Source: Chelonobacter oris
GTDB lineage: Bacteria; Pseudomonadota; Gammaproteobacteria; Enterobacterales; Pasteurellaceae
Reading direction: 5' to 3'
Assembly (NCBI RefSeq): GCF_000772535.1
Contig: NZ_JSUM01000010.1
Coordinates: forward strand, 124,001 to 188,000
DNA length: 64,000 nucleotides
The translations under genes and the position numbers were made by a program. The notes beneath the pieces were generated by a model. It was not told where the DNA came from. It saw nothing but the letters and a program-made list of their open reading frames with translations, and did not search any database. Shown here one piece after another: positions 1-10,156 of this stretch. Position 1 is the stretch's first letter, and each line of letters starts with the position of its first letter.

Positions 1-1036
1 TTAGCGGTATGATTTCACAAACCACATCCTGTTGACGATAACGGGTTTTCACAGTACAGCGCAATGGTACGCTCATGATTTCCCGATTCACCCAATGCAG
101 TTGCTGCGCAATCAGCCCGTTGGCAAACAAACGGGGGTGATCGTGCCCCTGTGCCACAATCAATTCGTTGTTAGCCAGATCTTTTTCCACCACATACCAA
201 GCTTCATCGCCGGCATTTTTCAAGCCGCCGATACGCAAGCCTTTGCGTTGTCCGAGCGTGTGATACATCAGCCCATCATGCCGGCCGATAACCTCACCGT
301 CCACTGTGCGAATATCACCCGGCTGCGCCGGCAAATAACGGGCGAGAAAACCCTTGAATTTGCGTTCTCCGATAAAACAGATACCGGTCGAATCTTTTTT
401 CTTAGCCGTAATCAAATCGAGCTCTTCCGCAATTTGCCGCACTATCGGTTTTTCCAGCTCGCCGACCGGAAACAGGCTTTGTGCCACTTGTCGATGGCTC
501 AGGGTATAAAGAAAATAGCTTTGGTCTTTATTGTTGTCCAAACCACGCAATAATTGCACCTTGCCGGGCTGCTCAAGTGCGGTACGCCGCACATAATGCC
601 CGGTCGCAATATAATCCGCCCCCAGATCCTCGGCGGCATATTCCAAAAACGCTTTGAATTTGATCTCTTTATTACACAAAATATCCGGATTCGGCGTACG
701 TCCCGCCTTATATTCAGTCAAAAAGTGTTCAAATACATTATCCCAATATTCCGCCGCAAAATTGATTTTATGCAGATGCATCCCAAGCTTGTCGCATACT
801 GCCTGCGCATCAGCCAAATCCGTCGCCGCCGAACAATATTCGCTATCGTCATCTTCCTCCCAATTCTTCATAAACAGCCCTTCCACCTGATAGCCTTGCT
901 GCTGCAAAATATAGGCCGAGACGGAGGAATCTACGCCGCCGGACATGCCGACAATCACTTTTTTGCCGGAATTGGCCGTTTTTTGTGTCGCTGTAAGCGC
1001 GTTGATTTTTTCATAGGTCGCTGAAAATAAAGTCAT
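1..1036 (-). CDS. mnmA: tRNA-specific 2-thiouridylase MnmA (3' end outside window)
   Basis: MnmA activates U34 of the tRNAs for Lys, Glu and Gln with ATP and inserts sulfur received through the Tus relay. The reverse strand starts at the ATG at 1036 and reads without a stop to the left edge. The PP-loop SGGVDSS lies near residue 33. The nucleophile region NPDILCN and the later catalytic TGICFIGE (second cysteine) are both visible. The reading frame is still open at base 1, so only the C-terminal tail is missing; the TAA visible at bases 1-3 is out of frame. The sulfur donor tusA lies elsewhere in this window (28.1 kb). The family assignment is secure. Confidence 0.95.
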   Translation of the reverse strand, partial: MTLFSATYEKINALTATQKTANSGKKVIVGMSGGVDSSVSAYILQQQGYQVEGLFMKNWEEDDDSEYCSAATDLADAQAVCDKLGMHLHKINFAAEYWDNVFEHFLTEYKAGRTPNPDILCNKEIKFKAFLEYAAEDLGADYIATGHYVRRTALEQPGKVQLLRGLDNNKDQSYFLYTLSHRQVAQSLFPVGELEKPIVRQIAEELDLITAKKKDSTGICFIGERKFKGFLARYLPAQPGDIRTVDGEVIGRHDGLMYHTLGQRKGLRIGGLKNAGDEAWYVVEKDLANNELIVAQGHDHPRLFANGLIAQQLHWVNREIMSVPLRCTVKTRYRQQDVVCEIIPL

Positions 1037-1134
1037 TTTGTGTTCCAATAGTGAATAAATAATCCTGTGTGATAGCTTGCTTGAATCGAACATCATCGAA
1101 TCAGAAGTTAAAGCGCGGTGGCTATAACCCAACG

Positions 1135-1362
1135 CTACAGAATACGCTCCTGCTCCGCTAATTTTTGCTGTCTGGCCGCTTCGGCAGCCATTTTTGCTTT
1201 ACGGTTATCACAAGGTTCCGGGCAATCACAGACTTTTTCCAGTCCCAATGTAGCAATTCCGCCGCAGCTGCCGTGAATGGACTTGCGTTTAACCCAGTAA
1301 CCGATTGACATGGCCAAGATCACCAGTACAAAAAACCCGAAAGTGATAAAAAAGAGATTCAT
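1135..1362 (-). CDS. nqrM: Na+-NQR maturation protein NqrM
   Basis: A small membrane protein of 75 residues (DUF539 family) needed to assemble an active Na+-translocating NADH:quinone reductase, probably by helping deliver iron to the membrane-embedded iron centre. One N-terminal hydrophobic segment (about residues 3-23) is followed by a cysteine-rich stretch with Cys33, Cys45, Cys47 and Cys51, the conserved set of the family. The C-terminus is charged and Ala/Gln/Glu-rich. It is the last gene of the nqrABCDEF-apbE-nqrM unit, 17 bases after apbE, an arrangement usual in Pasteurellaceae and Vibrio. Confidence 0.93.
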   Translation of the reverse strand: MNLFFITFGFFVLVILAMSIGYWVKRKSIHGSCGGIATLGLEKVCDCPEPCDNRKAKMAAEAARQQKLAEQERIL

Positions 1363-1379
1363 GAGTCAGTCCTTGTTTA

Positions 1380-2423
1380 TTAAGGTTGTGCTATTTGTTT
1401 AAATGCTGATGACATTTTAGTCTCAAAACCGTGATTTGTCTTGATGATCAGATAAACCGCCAGATTATTTTTTTCCGCAATATCCAATGCGCCCTCCGCC
1501 CCAAGGACAAACAAGCCCGTCGCCAATCCGTCCGCCGTCATGGTCGACGGATCGAGTACCGTTACCGACACCAGATTATGCTGAATCGGTTTGCCGCTAT
1601 GCGGATCGATTTCATGTGAAAAACGCACACCGTCCTGCTCGAAATAATTACGGTAATCACCCGATGTCGCCATCGCCATATCTTTCAAGCCGATCACCAG
1701 CTGTACCGCTCTTGAACCGTCGAATTCCGGTTTTTCAATCGCAATTTGCCACGGCTTTTGTGAATGATTAACCCCTTTCGCCCGAATTTCGCCGCCGATT
1801 TCTACCATATAGTTATCAATTGCCAACGAATCCAGATATTCAGCCAGTTGATCAACGCCGAAGCCTTTGGCGATTGCTGATAGGTCGATATACAAATTCG
1901 GTACGGCTTTCGCCAGCTGATATTGTCCGCCCTGTTTGGTCAGCGACAGCTTATCCAAACCGACGGAAGCACGGCGAGCCTCAATTTCTTGATCACTCGG
2001 CACCTTTTCCGGACGATTTTCGGGACCGAAGCCCCACAAATTGACCAGCGGCCCGACAGTAATATCCAATGCACCTTCCGTCAAACGGTTCAAGCGAATG
2101 GCTTCCTCTACGACTTTGCCGAATTCCGCTGAAACGGAAACCGCACTTTGCACCGTTTGCATTTGGTTAAATTGTGAAATTTCCGACGCTTTTTGATAAG
2201 TGGACATTTGGCGATTGACTTCTTGCAAAGTGCGGTCAATTGCCTGTTGCACCTGTTGCTGATCGGGCAAGTTTTGGCGGCTGTCCGTCAGATATTTGAC
2301 ACTGTAGCTTGTTCCCATTGTCTTGCCCGAAAAAGCCACTTCGGCCGTTCTGTCGCCGCAACCGATGATAAAAAAGGCCAGCCCGATCAGGGCTAGCCGG
2401 TTAATTACTTGTTTTACTGACAT
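1380..2423 (-). CDS. apbE: FAD:protein FMN transferase ApbE
   Basis: ApbE attaches FMN covalently to threonines of NqrB and NqrC using FAD as donor, with Mg2+. The 347-residue protein begins with a lipoprotein signal ending in FFIIGC (Cys22), so it should sit on the periplasmic side of a membrane, where the flavinylated domains are exposed. Family motifs include the GKTMGTSY region near residue 33, IDLSAIAKGFGVD in the middle and MATSGDYRNY further on. It sits directly after nqrF and before nqrM, so modifying enzyme and substrates are co-expressed. Length and order are normal for the family. Confidence 0.94.
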   Translation of the reverse strand: MSVKQVINRLALIGLAFFIIGCGDRTAEVAFSGKTMGTSYSVKYLTDSRQNLPDQQQVQQAIDRTLQEVNRQMSTYQKASEISQFNQMQTVQSAVSVSAEFGKVVEEAIRLNRLTEGALDITVGPLVNLWGFGPENRPEKVPSDQEIEARRASVGLDKLSLTKQGGQYQLAKAVPNLYIDLSAIAKGFGVDQLAEYLDSLAIDNYMVEIGGEIRAKGVNHSQKPWQIAIEKPEFDGSRAVQLVIGLKDMAMATSGDYRNYFEQDGVRFSHEIDPHSGKPIQHNLVSVTVLDPSTMTADGLATGLFVLGAEGALDIAEKNNLAVYLIIKTNHGFETKMSSAFKQIAQP

Positions 2424-2446
2424 TTTTCATCTCAGAAAGTGATTCA

Positions 2447-3670
2447 TCAACCACCAAAGTCGTCTAACAGGATATTTTCGTCTTCAACACCCAGATTTTT
2501 CAACATACCGATAACGGCAGCATTCATCACCGGCGGTCCGCACATGTAGTATTCACAATCTTCCGGCGCTTCATGATCTTTCAGGTAGTTTTCATACAGC
2601 ACATTATGGATAAAGCCGGTGTAGCCGTCCCAATTGTCTTCCGGCAGCGGATCGGACAAAGCGACATGCCATTTGAAATTATCATTTTCCGCTTGTAAGC
2701 CGTCAAAATCTTCCACATAGAACATTTCACGTTTAGAACGCGCACCATACCAAAACGATATTTTACGTTTCGAGTGCAGTCGTTTAAGCTGGTCGAAGAT
2801 ATGTGAGCGCATCGGCGCCATGCCGGCACCACCGCCGATAAATACCATTTCAGCATCAGTATCTTTAGCGAAAAATTCCCCGAACGGCCCGGAAATCGTC
2901 ACTTTGTCGCCGGCTTTCAACGACCAGATATAAGACGACATTTGCCCCGGCGGTGCATCAGGCTGCTTCGGCGGCGGCGTTGCAATCCGCACGTTCAACA
3001 TGATGATCCCTTTTTCTTCCGGATAAGAAGCCATTGAATATGCCCGGATAATCGGCTCGTCCACTTTGGATACATAGCGGAACAGATCAAATTTATCCCA
3101 GTCTTCACGGTATTCTTCAGGCACATCAAAGTCACTGTATTTCACCGTATGCGGTTCGGCTTCGATTTGAATATAACCGCCCGCACGGAACGGGACTTCT
3201 TCACCTTCCGGAATTGCTAATTTTAACTCTTTGATAAAAGTCGCTTTATTGTCGTTGGAAATAACAGTACACTCCCATTTTTTCACCCCGAAAATTTCAG
3301 GTTCGACTTCTACTTCCATATCGGTTTTAACATTCACCTGACAAGACAGGCGCCACCCCTCTTTGGCTTCTTTTTTGCTGATGTGGGAAAGTTCGGTCGG
3401 CAGAATATCGCCGCCGCCATGCAACACTTTCACTTTACATTGGCCGCAAGAGCCGCCGCCGCCACAAGCAGAAGAGACAAAAATGCCTTCACTTGCCAAT
3501 GCACCAAGCAGTTTTCCGCCCGCAGGCAACTTAATCGCTTTACTCGGATCCTCATTGATGCCGATTGTAATGTCACCGGAATTGACCAGTTTGGATTTGG
3601 CGAACAAAATTAAAACCACCAAAACCAAAACAATCACGGTAAACATTGCGATACCTAAAATGATTTCCAT
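2447..3670 (-). CDS. nqrF: Na+-NQR subunit F, NADH-oxidising
   Basis: NqrF is the entry point for electrons: NADH reduces FAD, which passes electrons to a [2Fe-2S] centre and on through the membrane complex. The 407-residue protein has one N-terminal membrane segment, then a plant-type ferredoxin domain with Cys69, Cys75, Cys78 and Cys110, then a ferredoxin-reductase-like part. The FAD motif RAYSMASYP is near residue 213, the NADH-binding [11 protein letters not shown] near 280, and the C-terminal [10 protein letters not shown] and acidic DDFGG complete the pattern. It follows nqrE by 15 bases in the nqr operon. Confidence 0.97.
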   Translation of the reverse strand: MEIILGIAMFTVIVLVLVVLILFAKSKLVNSGDITIGINEDPSKAIKLPAGGKLLGALASEGIFVSSACGGGGSCGQCKVKVLHGGGDILPTELSHISKKEAKEGWRLSCQVNVKTDMEVEVEPEIFGVKKWECTVISNDNKATFIKELKLAIPEGEEVPFRAGGYIQIEAEPHTVKYSDFDVPEEYREDWDKFDLFRYVSKVDEPIIRAYSMASYPEEKGIIMLNVRIATPPPKQPDAPPGQMSSYIWSLKAGDKVTISGPFGEFFAKDTDAEMVFIGGGAGMAPMRSHIFDQLKRLHSKRKISFWYGARSKREMFYVEDFDGLQAENDNFKWHVALSDPLPEDNWDGYTGFIHNVLYENYLKDHEAPEDCEYYMCGPPVMNAAVIGMLKNLGVEDENILLDDFGG

Positions 3671-3685
3671 CTGCTATTCCTCTCT

Positions 3686-4282
3686 TTACAACTGAATGCC
3701 GGAGAATGACATAAAGCCAAGCGCCATCAAACCAACAGTAATAAATGTAATCCCCAAGCCTCTCAAACCTTTCGGCACATCCGAGTATTTCATTTTTTCC
3801 GTCAAGCCTGCCAAAGCAACGATTGCCAACATCCAGCCGGTACCCGCACCAACGCCGTATACAATTGATTCGGCAAAGTTATAATCACGTTGTACCATAA
3901 AGGAAACCCCACCGAAAATTGCACAGTTTACCGTGATTAACGGCAGGAAAATGCCCAGTGCGTTGTACAATGCCGGAAAATATTTATCCAGAATCATTTC
4001 CAGAATCTGCACCAACGCAGCAATAACGCCGATAAAGGTGATGAAGTTAAGGAAACTTAAATCGACACCTTCGACCAATGCGCCATCTTTCAGAATCAGA
4101 TTATAGACCAGATTATTAACCGGTACGGAAATTCCCAGAACGACAATAACCGCAATCCCAAGACCAAACGAGGTAGAAACCTTTTTTGATACCGCCAGAA
4201 AAGTACACATTCCAAGGAAGAACGCCAGTGCCATGTTTTCGATAAAAACCGAACGCACAAAAAGACTGATATAATGTTCCAT
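3686..4282 (-). CDS. nqrE: Na+-NQR subunit E
   Basis: An integral membrane subunit of the sodium-pumping NADH:quinone reductase, 198 residues with about six hydrophobic segments. NqrD and NqrE are related with inverted topology and together hold an iron centre through cysteines in membrane half-helices; here FLGMCTF near residue 26 and NCAIFGG near residue 120 carry them. It starts 2 bases after nqrD ends, implying coupled translation for stoichiometric assembly. The length matches the family. Confidence 0.96.
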   Translation of the reverse strand: MEHYISLFVRSVFIENMALAFFLGMCTFLAVSKKVSTSFGLGIAVIVVLGISVPVNNLVYNLILKDGALVEGVDLSFLNFITFIGVIAALVQILEMILDKYFPALYNALGIFLPLITVNCAIFGGVSFMVQRDYNFAESIVYGVGAGTGWMLAIVALAGLTEKMKYSDVPKGLRGLGITFITVGLMALGFMSFSGIQL

Positions 4283-4284
4283 GC

Positions 4285-4914
4285 TTATTTATTCTCCACT
4301 TGTTCCGGTTTGAAAGTTCTCAGAAGCCAAATGACAAAACCGATAATAAAGAATGCACTCGGTGCCAACAGGAATAAACCGTTAGGTTGATACCAGCCAC
4401 CGTTGTTGATCGTTTCAAACACCGTCACACCGAATAATTTGCCGGAGCCGATCAGTTCGCGCAGGAAGGCAACCACAATCAAGATTGCACTGTATCCCAA
4501 ACCATTACCGATTCCGTCAAGGAAACTGTCTAACGGCGGCTCTTTCATCGCAAATGCTTCCGCACGTCCCATTACGATACAGTTGGTGATAATCAATCCA
4601 ACGAATACCGACAATTGTTTGGAAATATCATATGCATAAGCGCGTAATACCTGATCAACCACGATAACCAGTGAGGCAATAATCGCCATCTGAACGATAA
4701 TACGCACACTATTCGGAATAAAATTACGAATAGTGGAAATGAAGAAACTTGAAAATGCCGTAACGAAAATTACCGCAATCCCCATCACTACCGCCGTTTC
4801 CAACTTAGTGGTTACCGCCAGCGCCGAACAAATCCCTAGAATTTGCAAGGCTATCGGGTTGTTATCCAGAATCGGCGATAACAACAAGCCCTTTCTGCCT
4901 TTTAACTCAGCCAT
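4285..4914 (-). CDS. nqrD: Na+-NQR subunit D
   Basis: A 209-residue membrane subunit of the Na+-NQR, paralogous to NqrE. The two conserved cysteines are seen in GICSALAV (near residue 29) and [13 protein letters not shown] (near residue 112), which contribute to the intramembrane iron site. The protein has about six hydrophobic segments. Its start overlaps the end of nqrC by 8 bases, typical of translational coupling within this operon. No unusual residues were noticed. Confidence 0.96.
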   Translation of the reverse strand: MAELKGRKGLLLSPILDNNPIALQILGICSALAVTTKLETAVVMGIAVIFVTAFSSFFISTIRNFIPNSVRIIVQMAIIASLVIVVDQVLRAYAYDISKQLSVFVGLIITNCIVMGRAEAFAMKEPPLDSFLDGIGNGLGYSAILIVVAFLRELIGSGKLFGVTVFETINNGGWYQPNGLFLLAPSAFFIIGFVIWLLRTFKPEQVENK

Positions 4915-5677
4915 TGTTTAATTCTCCTGCTCTCAGTTTCTCCAGGAACGGACCAAAGCCGTTTTTGCCAAACCAGAATTTGAAACTCGCATCAACACCA
5001 TTCGCCGTCAAGGTAGCGCCGGATAGAGCATCAATTCCGTGTTCTTTATCAGCCGAACCGCCTTTTTTCACAGTCAGTGCTTCTTGACCTTGTGCGTCAT
5101 AAATTTTCTTGCCGACAAATTGAGCCTGCCAATTAGGATTTTCAATCTCCCCGCCCAAACCCGGGGTTTCCCCGTGCTGATAGTAAGTAATGCCGTCAAT
5201 TGTATTACCGTCAGGCTGTACCGCCATAAAGCCGTACATCACCGACCACAAGCCGGAACCATAAACCGGCAACACGATTTTCTCTACTTGCCCTTGATCA
5301 TTTTTTACCAGATAAACTTCTGCAAAATTGGCACGACGGCGAATTTTCGCCAAATCATCATTCGCTGACAGTGCGATGCTGGTCTGTGGATTTTTAGCCG
5401 CTTCCGCCGCATCAAACCCTGCCTGCTGCGCAACATAATCACCACTGTTCAGATCTACCAAACGAGCCTCAATATTTTTCGCATAAACTTCATTGATATT
5501 GATTCCGGGTTTTAATAAGCCGGCAACACTCAGGATATTTTTTTGCTTATCCAGAAGCTTCTGCTCTTCCTGTTTTGGCTTCAAACTGACCGCAGAACCG
5601 GCAACAATAATAGAACAGACCAAGCTGACTAAAAAAATAACAAGAATCGTGCCTGCAAAACTGTCTTTCTTAAACAT
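4907..5677 (-). CDS. nqrC: Na+-NQR subunit C, covalent FMN carrier
   Basis: NqrC carries a covalently bound FMN on its periplasmic domain. The flavinylation motif SGATLT is near the C-terminus with the acceptor at about Thr222 in this 256-residue reading. An open frame continues 24 codons upstream, but those codons lie inside nqrB. The ATG at 5677 gives the family-typical start [10 protein letters not shown] followed by one membrane anchor, and it overlaps the nqrB stop by 8 bases. The substrate motif pairs with ApbE encoded downstream in the same operon. Confidence 0.96.
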   Translation of the reverse strand: MFKKDSFAGTILVIFLVSLVCSIIVAGSAVSLKPKQEEQKLLDKQKNILSVAGLLKPGININEVYAKNIEARLVDLNSGDYVAQQAGFDAAEAAKNPQTSIALSANDDLAKIRRRANFAEVYLVKNDQGQVEKIVLPVYGSGLWSVMYGFMAVQPDGNTIDGITYYQHGETPGLGGEIENPNWQAQFVGKKIYDAQGQEALTVKKGGSADKEHGIDALSGATLTANGVDASFKFWFGKNGFGPFLEKLRAGELNNG

Positions 5678-6911
5678 TGCGTGCTCTCCTACGTTTGATA
5701 TTCGCCTGAACAACCAGATAGTCAAATAACGGTGCGAACAAGTTGGCAAATAGAATCGCCAGCATCATGCCCTCAGGATATGCCGGATTAACCACACGAA
5801 TCAGGACACACATTACACCGATCAAAATGCCATACCACCATCTGCCCTTGTTGGTAAAAGACGCTGATACCGGATCCGTTGCCATAAAGAGCATACCGAA
5901 CGCAAAACCGCCCAGCACCAAATGCCAATACCAAGGCATGGAGAACATCGGGTTCGTCGCCGAGCCGATTACATTGAACAGTGCGGACATCGCAATCATA
6001 CCGATCATGACGCCGGCAACAATACGCCAAGAAGCAATGCGGGTGAAAATAATAAATGCACCGCCTAAAATCAGCATCAATGTCGAGACTTCACCGATGG
6101 ATCCCGGAATATTACCGATAAAGGCATCAAGCCAAGTAATCGGTTGTTGCGTGATATTATTGACCAATCCGCTTTCGCCGCCGACATTCCACTGTGAAAG
6201 TGCGGTTGCGCCGGTGAAACCGTCTGCGGCAACCCACACCGCATCACCGGAAATTTGCGCCGGATAGGCGAAGAACAAAAACGCACGGGCAGCTAATGCC
6301 GGATTAAGGAAGTTTTTGCCGACCCCGCCGAAAACTTCTTTTGCAACAACAACCCCGAAAGTGATTGCCAACGCCGCCTGCCACAACGGCAATGTCGGCG
6401 GCACGATTAACGCAAACAGAATGGAAGTAACAAAGAAGCCTTCGTTAATTTCATGACCGCGTACCACTGCAAACAGCACTTCCCAGATACCGCCGACCAA
6501 CAATACCGTCAGATAAATCGGCAGGAAATAGGTTGCACCCAGCAACATTTTGCTACCCCAAGCGGCATCGGCCCCCAGTGTGCCGCCCAGGCTTTCGGTC
6601 AGCCAATAATGCCAATCACCGCTAATCGCGGTTTGCAAAGCAGCGCCTTGATGCAGATAATTCAAGGCCGCTATCGCTTGTCCGCCGGCATTATACAAAC
6701 CGTAAAACATAGCCGGAAAAACCGCAAGCCATACCAAAATCATCATGCGTTTCAAATCCAGCGCATCACGAACATGGGAACCGGATTTTGTCACCGTACC
6801 CGGCGTATACAAAATCGTCGCAACCATTTCATATAACGCAAAGAACTTCTGATATTTACCACCCGGTAAAAATGCAGGTTCCATTTTTTCAAAGAGATGT
6901 TTTAAGCCCAT
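5670..6911 (-). CDS. nqrB: Na+-NQR subunit B, membrane flavoprotein
   Basis: The main membrane subunit (413 residues, about ten hydrophobic segments), which holds covalent FMN and riboflavin and lies in the sodium translocation path. The flavinylation motif TGATAL places the FMN on Thr236, the same residue number as in the studied Vibrio enzyme. It starts 2 bases after nqrA ends and overlaps nqrC at its 3' end. The high sequence regularity leaves little doubt about the assignment. Confidence 0.97.
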   Translation of the reverse strand: MGLKHLFEKMEPAFLPGGKYQKFFALYEMVATILYTPGTVTKSGSHVRDALDLKRMMILVWLAVFPAMFYGLYNAGGQAIAALNYLHQGAALQTAISGDWHYWLTESLGGTLGADAAWGSKMLLGATYFLPIYLTVLLVGGIWEVLFAVVRGHEINEGFFVTSILFALIVPPTLPLWQAALAITFGVVVAKEVFGGVGKNFLNPALAARAFLFFAYPAQISGDAVWVAADGFTGATALSQWNVGGESGLVNNITQQPITWLDAFIGNIPGSIGEVSTLMLILGGAFIIFTRIASWRIVAGVMIGMIAMSALFNVIGSATNPMFSMPWYWHLVLGGFAFGMLFMATDPVSASFTNKGRWWYGILIGVMCVLIRVVNPAYPEGMMLAILFANLFAPLFDYLVVQANIKRRRARNV

Positions 6912-6913
6912 CT

Positions 6914-8257
6914 TTAACCATCCTTCTCAATCTTGGTCAGAACATCACGCAAGATCGGACCATATTCATATTTACCCGGACAAACAAACGTACATAACGC
7001 CAGGTCTTCTTCATCCAGTTCCAAGCAGCCTAACGCCTGTGCGCCGTCGGTATCGCCTGCGATCATATCGCGCAGCAACATGGTCGGCAAAATATCGAGC
7101 GGCATTACACGTTCATAGCTGCCGATTGGCACCATCGCACGCTCACCACCGTTCACGGCCGAGGTGAAGTCAAACAATTTCTTACTTAAAAAATGCCCGA
7201 TCGTTGTGCGTGTAACCGTATATTTATTTGCAGAAGGTACAATCCAGCCGAAAAACTCTTTGTCACGACCTTCCAATAACACCGAAACCTGCTGGTGGTA
7301 AGCGCCCAAATAGGCATGTGGCCCCTCTGCAATGATACCGCTTAATACCGAACCGGAAATCACACGGTTTTCCCCGTCTTTCAGCTGTCCGGCTGTCAGT
7401 TGCGCCAACGAAGCACCCACACGGGTACGCACCAAGTGCGGTTCCTTGACTTGCGGACCACCCAACGCAATCACTCGGTCTGTATACAATTCACCGCTGG
7501 TAAACAAATGCCCGATGGCAATGACGTCCTGGTAGTTTATCGTCCACACGCTTTTGGCGGCACTGACCGGTTCCAAGAAATGGATATGCGTACCGCTCAA
7601 TCCTGCCGGATGCGGACCGCTGAATTCTTCAGCGTGTAATTTGGCAAGTTGCGGAATAACAATAGCAGAACCGGCTGCTTTACAGACATACAGTTTTTCG
7701 CTGTTTAAGCGACTGATGACCACCAAACCGTCCTGAAAAGCCTGCTCATTGTCAGCAATCACAACCGCCGGATCCGCCGCCAACGGGTTGGTATCCATCG
7801 CATTGACGAAAATTGCCGCCGGAACGGCATCTACCGCCGGTGATTTGCTGAACGGGCGAGTACGCAATGCAGTCCAGAGCCCGGACTGCAACAAATTCTC
7901 CCGAACCTGTTCATCGGTTAAGGCCGACAGCTGTTGACGATCATATTTGCCAAATGTAATTTGTTCACTACCTTCAACTTTAATCACAACCGATTGTAAT
8001 ACACGCTTGGCGCCACGATTAATCGCCGTCACAGTACCGCTTGCCGGTGCAGTAAACACCACACCGGGGTTTTTCTTGTCGGAGAAAAGTACCTGGCCTT
8101 TCTTGACAACATCACCTTCGCGAACACTCATAGACGGACGCATACCCACATAATCTTCGCCAAGCACCGCAACTTCAGTAATGGCAGGGCCATTCTGGAT
8201 TACCTGTGCCGGTTTCCCTGAAATTGGAAGATCCAAGCCTTTCTTAATTGTAATCAT
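6914..8257 (-). CDS. nqrA: Na+-NQR subunit A
   Basis: First gene of the nqr operon; 447 residues, a soluble cytoplasmic subunit without a membrane segment that has been linked to quinone binding. The N-terminal [16 protein letters not shown] is characteristic. A lipoyl-like barrel (about residues 30-100) follows, then the longer central and C-terminal domains. The ATG at 8257 has only a weak ribosome-binding sequence just upstream. The operon order nqrABCDEF-apbE-nqrM is complete, so the cell can couple NADH oxidation to sodium export. Confidence 0.96.
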   Translation of the reverse strand: MITIKKGLDLPISGKPAQVIQNGPAITEVAVLGEDYVGMRPSMSVREGDVVKKGQVLFSDKKNPGVVFTAPASGTVTAINRGAKRVLQSVVIKVEGSEQITFGKYDRQQLSALTDEQVRENLLQSGLWTALRTRPFSKSPAVDAVPAAIFVNAMDTNPLAADPAVVIADNEQAFQDGLVVISRLNSEKLYVCKAAGSAIVIPQLAKLHAEEFSGPHPAGLSGTHIHFLEPVSAAKSVWTINYQDVIAIGHLFTSGELYTDRVIALGGPQVKEPHLVRTRVGASLAQLTAGQLKDGENRVISGSVLSGIIAEGPHAYLGAYHQQVSVLLEGRDKEFFGWIVPSANKYTVTRTTIGHFLSKKLFDFTSAVNGGERAMVPIGSYERVMPLDILPTMLLRDMIAGDTDGAQALGCLELDEEDLALCTFVCPGKYEYGPILRDVLTKIEKDG

Positions 8258-8638
8258 ATTGTTAGCACTACTTTTTAGTTAGGTTTACATCACAGCCGCC
8301 CGTATAAATCCCTCATCAGAGCTATACCGGCAACCTCGTTTTGAGCAATGAATGGAGGAAAGGTCTAAAGATGGAAATTCCACAACAACTAAACACAGAC
8401 CACTCAAACATAAAATTTAAAACTCAAATTCTGTAAAATATCAAAAATAATCCCACTGTTCGTCGGAACAATCCTCCTCACCGGACAATATTTTTGATAG
8501 TTAATTTTTTGATAATAAAAACGGCTTATTGTAACCAATTAAGCGCCTGGAATTCCACTTTAACCACGACTTTTTTTGATCTGATCACATTTTTATCATG
8601 GTTTGTAGCTAAATTGTTACAATTTTACCTATAAAGAG
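8258..8638. other. Long intergenic region upstream of nqrA
   Basis: 381 bases lie between the start of nqrA and the end of bolA, both on the minus strand. No convincing ORF is present. The region is AT-rich near bolA. It holds a 14-base inverted repeat TGTTC-GTCG-GAACA (8457-8470) and a TGATC-T-GATCA palindrome (8579-8589). No strong intrinsic terminator for bolA could be seen. It most likely carries the nqr promoter and a long 5' leader; the exact promoter could not be fixed by eye. Confidence 0.5.
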
Positions 8639-8947
8639 TTAATCACCGTGTCCCATACAATTTGGTGACGTAATAACCTGCCGTTGTTTTTTCGCCCATT
8701 CTTGTTCGGTATAAGCATGAATCGCCAATGCATGAATCCCTTGTTCAAACCCTTGTTGCAGAATTTGATAGACTTTTTGATGACGGGCAACGGCTCGCAA
8801 GGCATTAAACGCTTCAGCCACAATAATCACTTTAAAATGCGAATTCGCCCCTTTGCCCGAGCTGTGCATATGACTCTCATTCAAAACCTCAATATAACTC
8901 GGTTGCAACGCTTGTTGCAAAAGCGCACTGATTTGCTGTTGATCCAT
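8639..8947 (-). CDS. bolA: BolA family transcriptional regulator
   Basis: BolA is a small stress-morphology protein that binds DNA and pairs with monothiol glutaredoxins through a shared Fe-S cluster. The 102-residue protein has the class II KH-like fold signature: the N-terminal helix region, then ESHMHSSGKGANSHFKV and VARHQKVYQIL, with the HQKVY motif conserved. It stands alone on the minus strand, divergent from the lipoprotein gene at 9072, as bolA and yajG are neighbours in enteric bacteria. Confidence 0.93.
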   Translation of the reverse strand: MDQQQISALLQQALQPSYIEVLNESHMHSSGKGANSHFKVIIVAEAFNALRAVARHQKVYQILQQGFEQGIHALAIHAYTEQEWAKKQRQVITSPNCMGHGD

Positions 8948-9071
8948 AAAACTCCCACACGTAGAATTTGAATAAAATAACGATTTTGCGGTCTAACGCT
9001 ATACTTTATTGCTTTAGTTTGCAACAATAATCAACGACAGACATTTTAAACTGGATAGTTAAGGAGAGACA

Positions 9072-9671
9072 ATGAAACAACATTCATTAAAAACACTTTC
9101 TTCCGCCTTATTACTGGGAAGTGCGGTATTGCTGGCAGGCTGCCAAACACAAAACAATACGCTGACTTTCACCCCGCCGGCACCTGCGGCACAATTCAAT
9201 ACCGCAAACCAGCGCGTTGCGGTTAACGTCGTAACCCAAGATCAACGCAGCAGCACGACCATCGCCAGCTACAGCTCCCGTGGCAGTATGCAGCACCTGA
9301 GCGCCAGCCCGGAAGTTGCGCAACTGTTTCAACAAGTGGTGCAGCAAGGCTTGAACAGCAAAGGCTTCCGCATTGCCGGCGGTGCAAATTCAAACAGCAA
9401 TGTCGTTGTCCGAATCACCGATTTCGGTGCACAAGTTGCAGAAGGCAATCTGAAATATAAAATCGACAGTAAAGTCAACATGGTGGTTGAAGTGCAAGGC
9501 GCAAAAGGAACATTCTCGAAAAGCTTCGGCGCCACCAATTCCCAAGAGGGCGTATTTGGCGTAGATAATGACGGTATCCGCAAAGTTCTGGATAAATCGT
9601 TTCAGGATGTGGTCACCAAATTCTACAACGACAACGAAATCAGCAATGCTTTGTTGGGGCTCAGCAATTAA
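9072..9671 (+). CDS. YajG-family lipoprotein
   Basis: A 199-residue putative lipoprotein. The signal peptide ends in the lipobox LLAGC (Cys24), so the mature protein should be a membrane-anchored periplasmic lipoprotein. The rest resembles the YajG family (DUF of about 190 residues) with alternating beta-strand-like segments. A clear Shine-Dalgarno (AAGGAGAG) stands 7 bases before the ATG. It is divergent from bolA, as in enterobacteria, which supports the family call. Its molecular function is unknown. It contains an internal uptake core at the signal peptide (AAGTGCGGT, 9119-9127). Confidence 0.82.
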   Translation: MKQHSLKTLSSALLLGSAVLLAGCQTQNNTLTFTPPAPAAQFNTANQRVAVNVVTQDQRSSTTIASYSSRGSMQHLSASPEVAQLFQQVVQQGLNSKGFRIAGGANSNSNVVVRITDFGAQVAEGNLKYKIDSKVNMVVEVQGAKGTFSKSFGATNSQEGVFGVDNDGIRKVLDKSFQDVVTKFYNDNEISNALLGLSN

Positions 9672-9827
9672 CGAGGCTGCCGTTCCGTACCGAAGCGCTT
9701 TTTGATGTTGATCTGCACCGTAAACGTTGGCGAAATCCCCAACCGACTAAGGTGCAGATTTTTATCTGCCGAATACTATTTCAAACAGCAAGTGCGGTTT
9801 TTTATCTTTATTCTACACGGTAAGCAT

Positions 9828-9859
9828 AAAAAAACCCGCTGAAGTTTCCTTCAACGGGT
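9828..9859 (-). terminator. Intrinsic terminator of the tRNA pair
   Basis: On the minus strand, ACCCGTTGAAG-GAAA-CTTCAGCGGGT forms a hairpin with a GAAA loop and is followed by seven T residues. It lies 9 bases beyond the 3' end of tRNA-Asn, so it ends the tRNA-Phe/tRNA-Asn transcript. Confidence 0.9.
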
Positions 9860-9868
9860 CACGAATAA

Positions 9869-9944
9869 TGGCTCCTCCTGCTGGACTTGAACCAGCGACA
9901 TACGGATTAACAGTCCGCCGTTCTACCGACTGAACTAAGGAGGA
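9869..9944 (-). tRNA. tRNA-Asn (anticodon GTT)
   Basis: 76 bases including an encoded CCA. On the minus strand the gene starts TCCTCCTTAGTTCAG and ends GGAGGAGCCA. The anticodon stem-loop GGACTGTTAATCC gives anticodon GTT, and the T-loop GGTTCAAGTCC is intact. It lies 4 bases after tRNA-Phe and is probably processed from the same transcript. Confidence 0.97.
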
Positions 9945-9948
9945 AAAG

Positions 9949-10024
9949 TGGTGCCTCGAGGCGGAATCGAACCACCGACACGGGGATTTTCAATCCCCTG
10001 CTCTACCGACTGAGCTATCGAGGC
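9949..10024 (-). tRNA. tRNA-Phe (anticodon GAA)
   Basis: 76 bases including an encoded CCA. On the minus strand it starts GCCTCGATAGCTCAG and the anticodon stem-loop GGGGATTGAAAATCCCC gives anticodon GAA. The acceptor stem GCCTCGA/TCGAGGC pairs fully. It is first in the two-tRNA transcript. Confidence 0.97.
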
Positions 10025-10156
10025 AACTCATCAGTGGTGCGTATTAAACGTTTTTTTCGCTTTCAAGTCAACACCTATTTTCAAAAAACTTGCTCCACTT
10101 CGCTTGTTTGCGTGCTTTATGTGCAAAGCGTTTATTTTTAATCCGCAATCTGTTTA

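Noticed and set aside
32..1024. Two long plus-strand frames opposite mnmA
   Set aside because: They are antisense readings of the mnmA gene, whose minus-strand frame has all family motifs.
8575..8589. CRP-like TTTGA-TCTGA-TCACA before nqrA
   Set aside because: The spacer is 5 bases rather than 6, and the position is far from nqrA, so it was not listed as a site.
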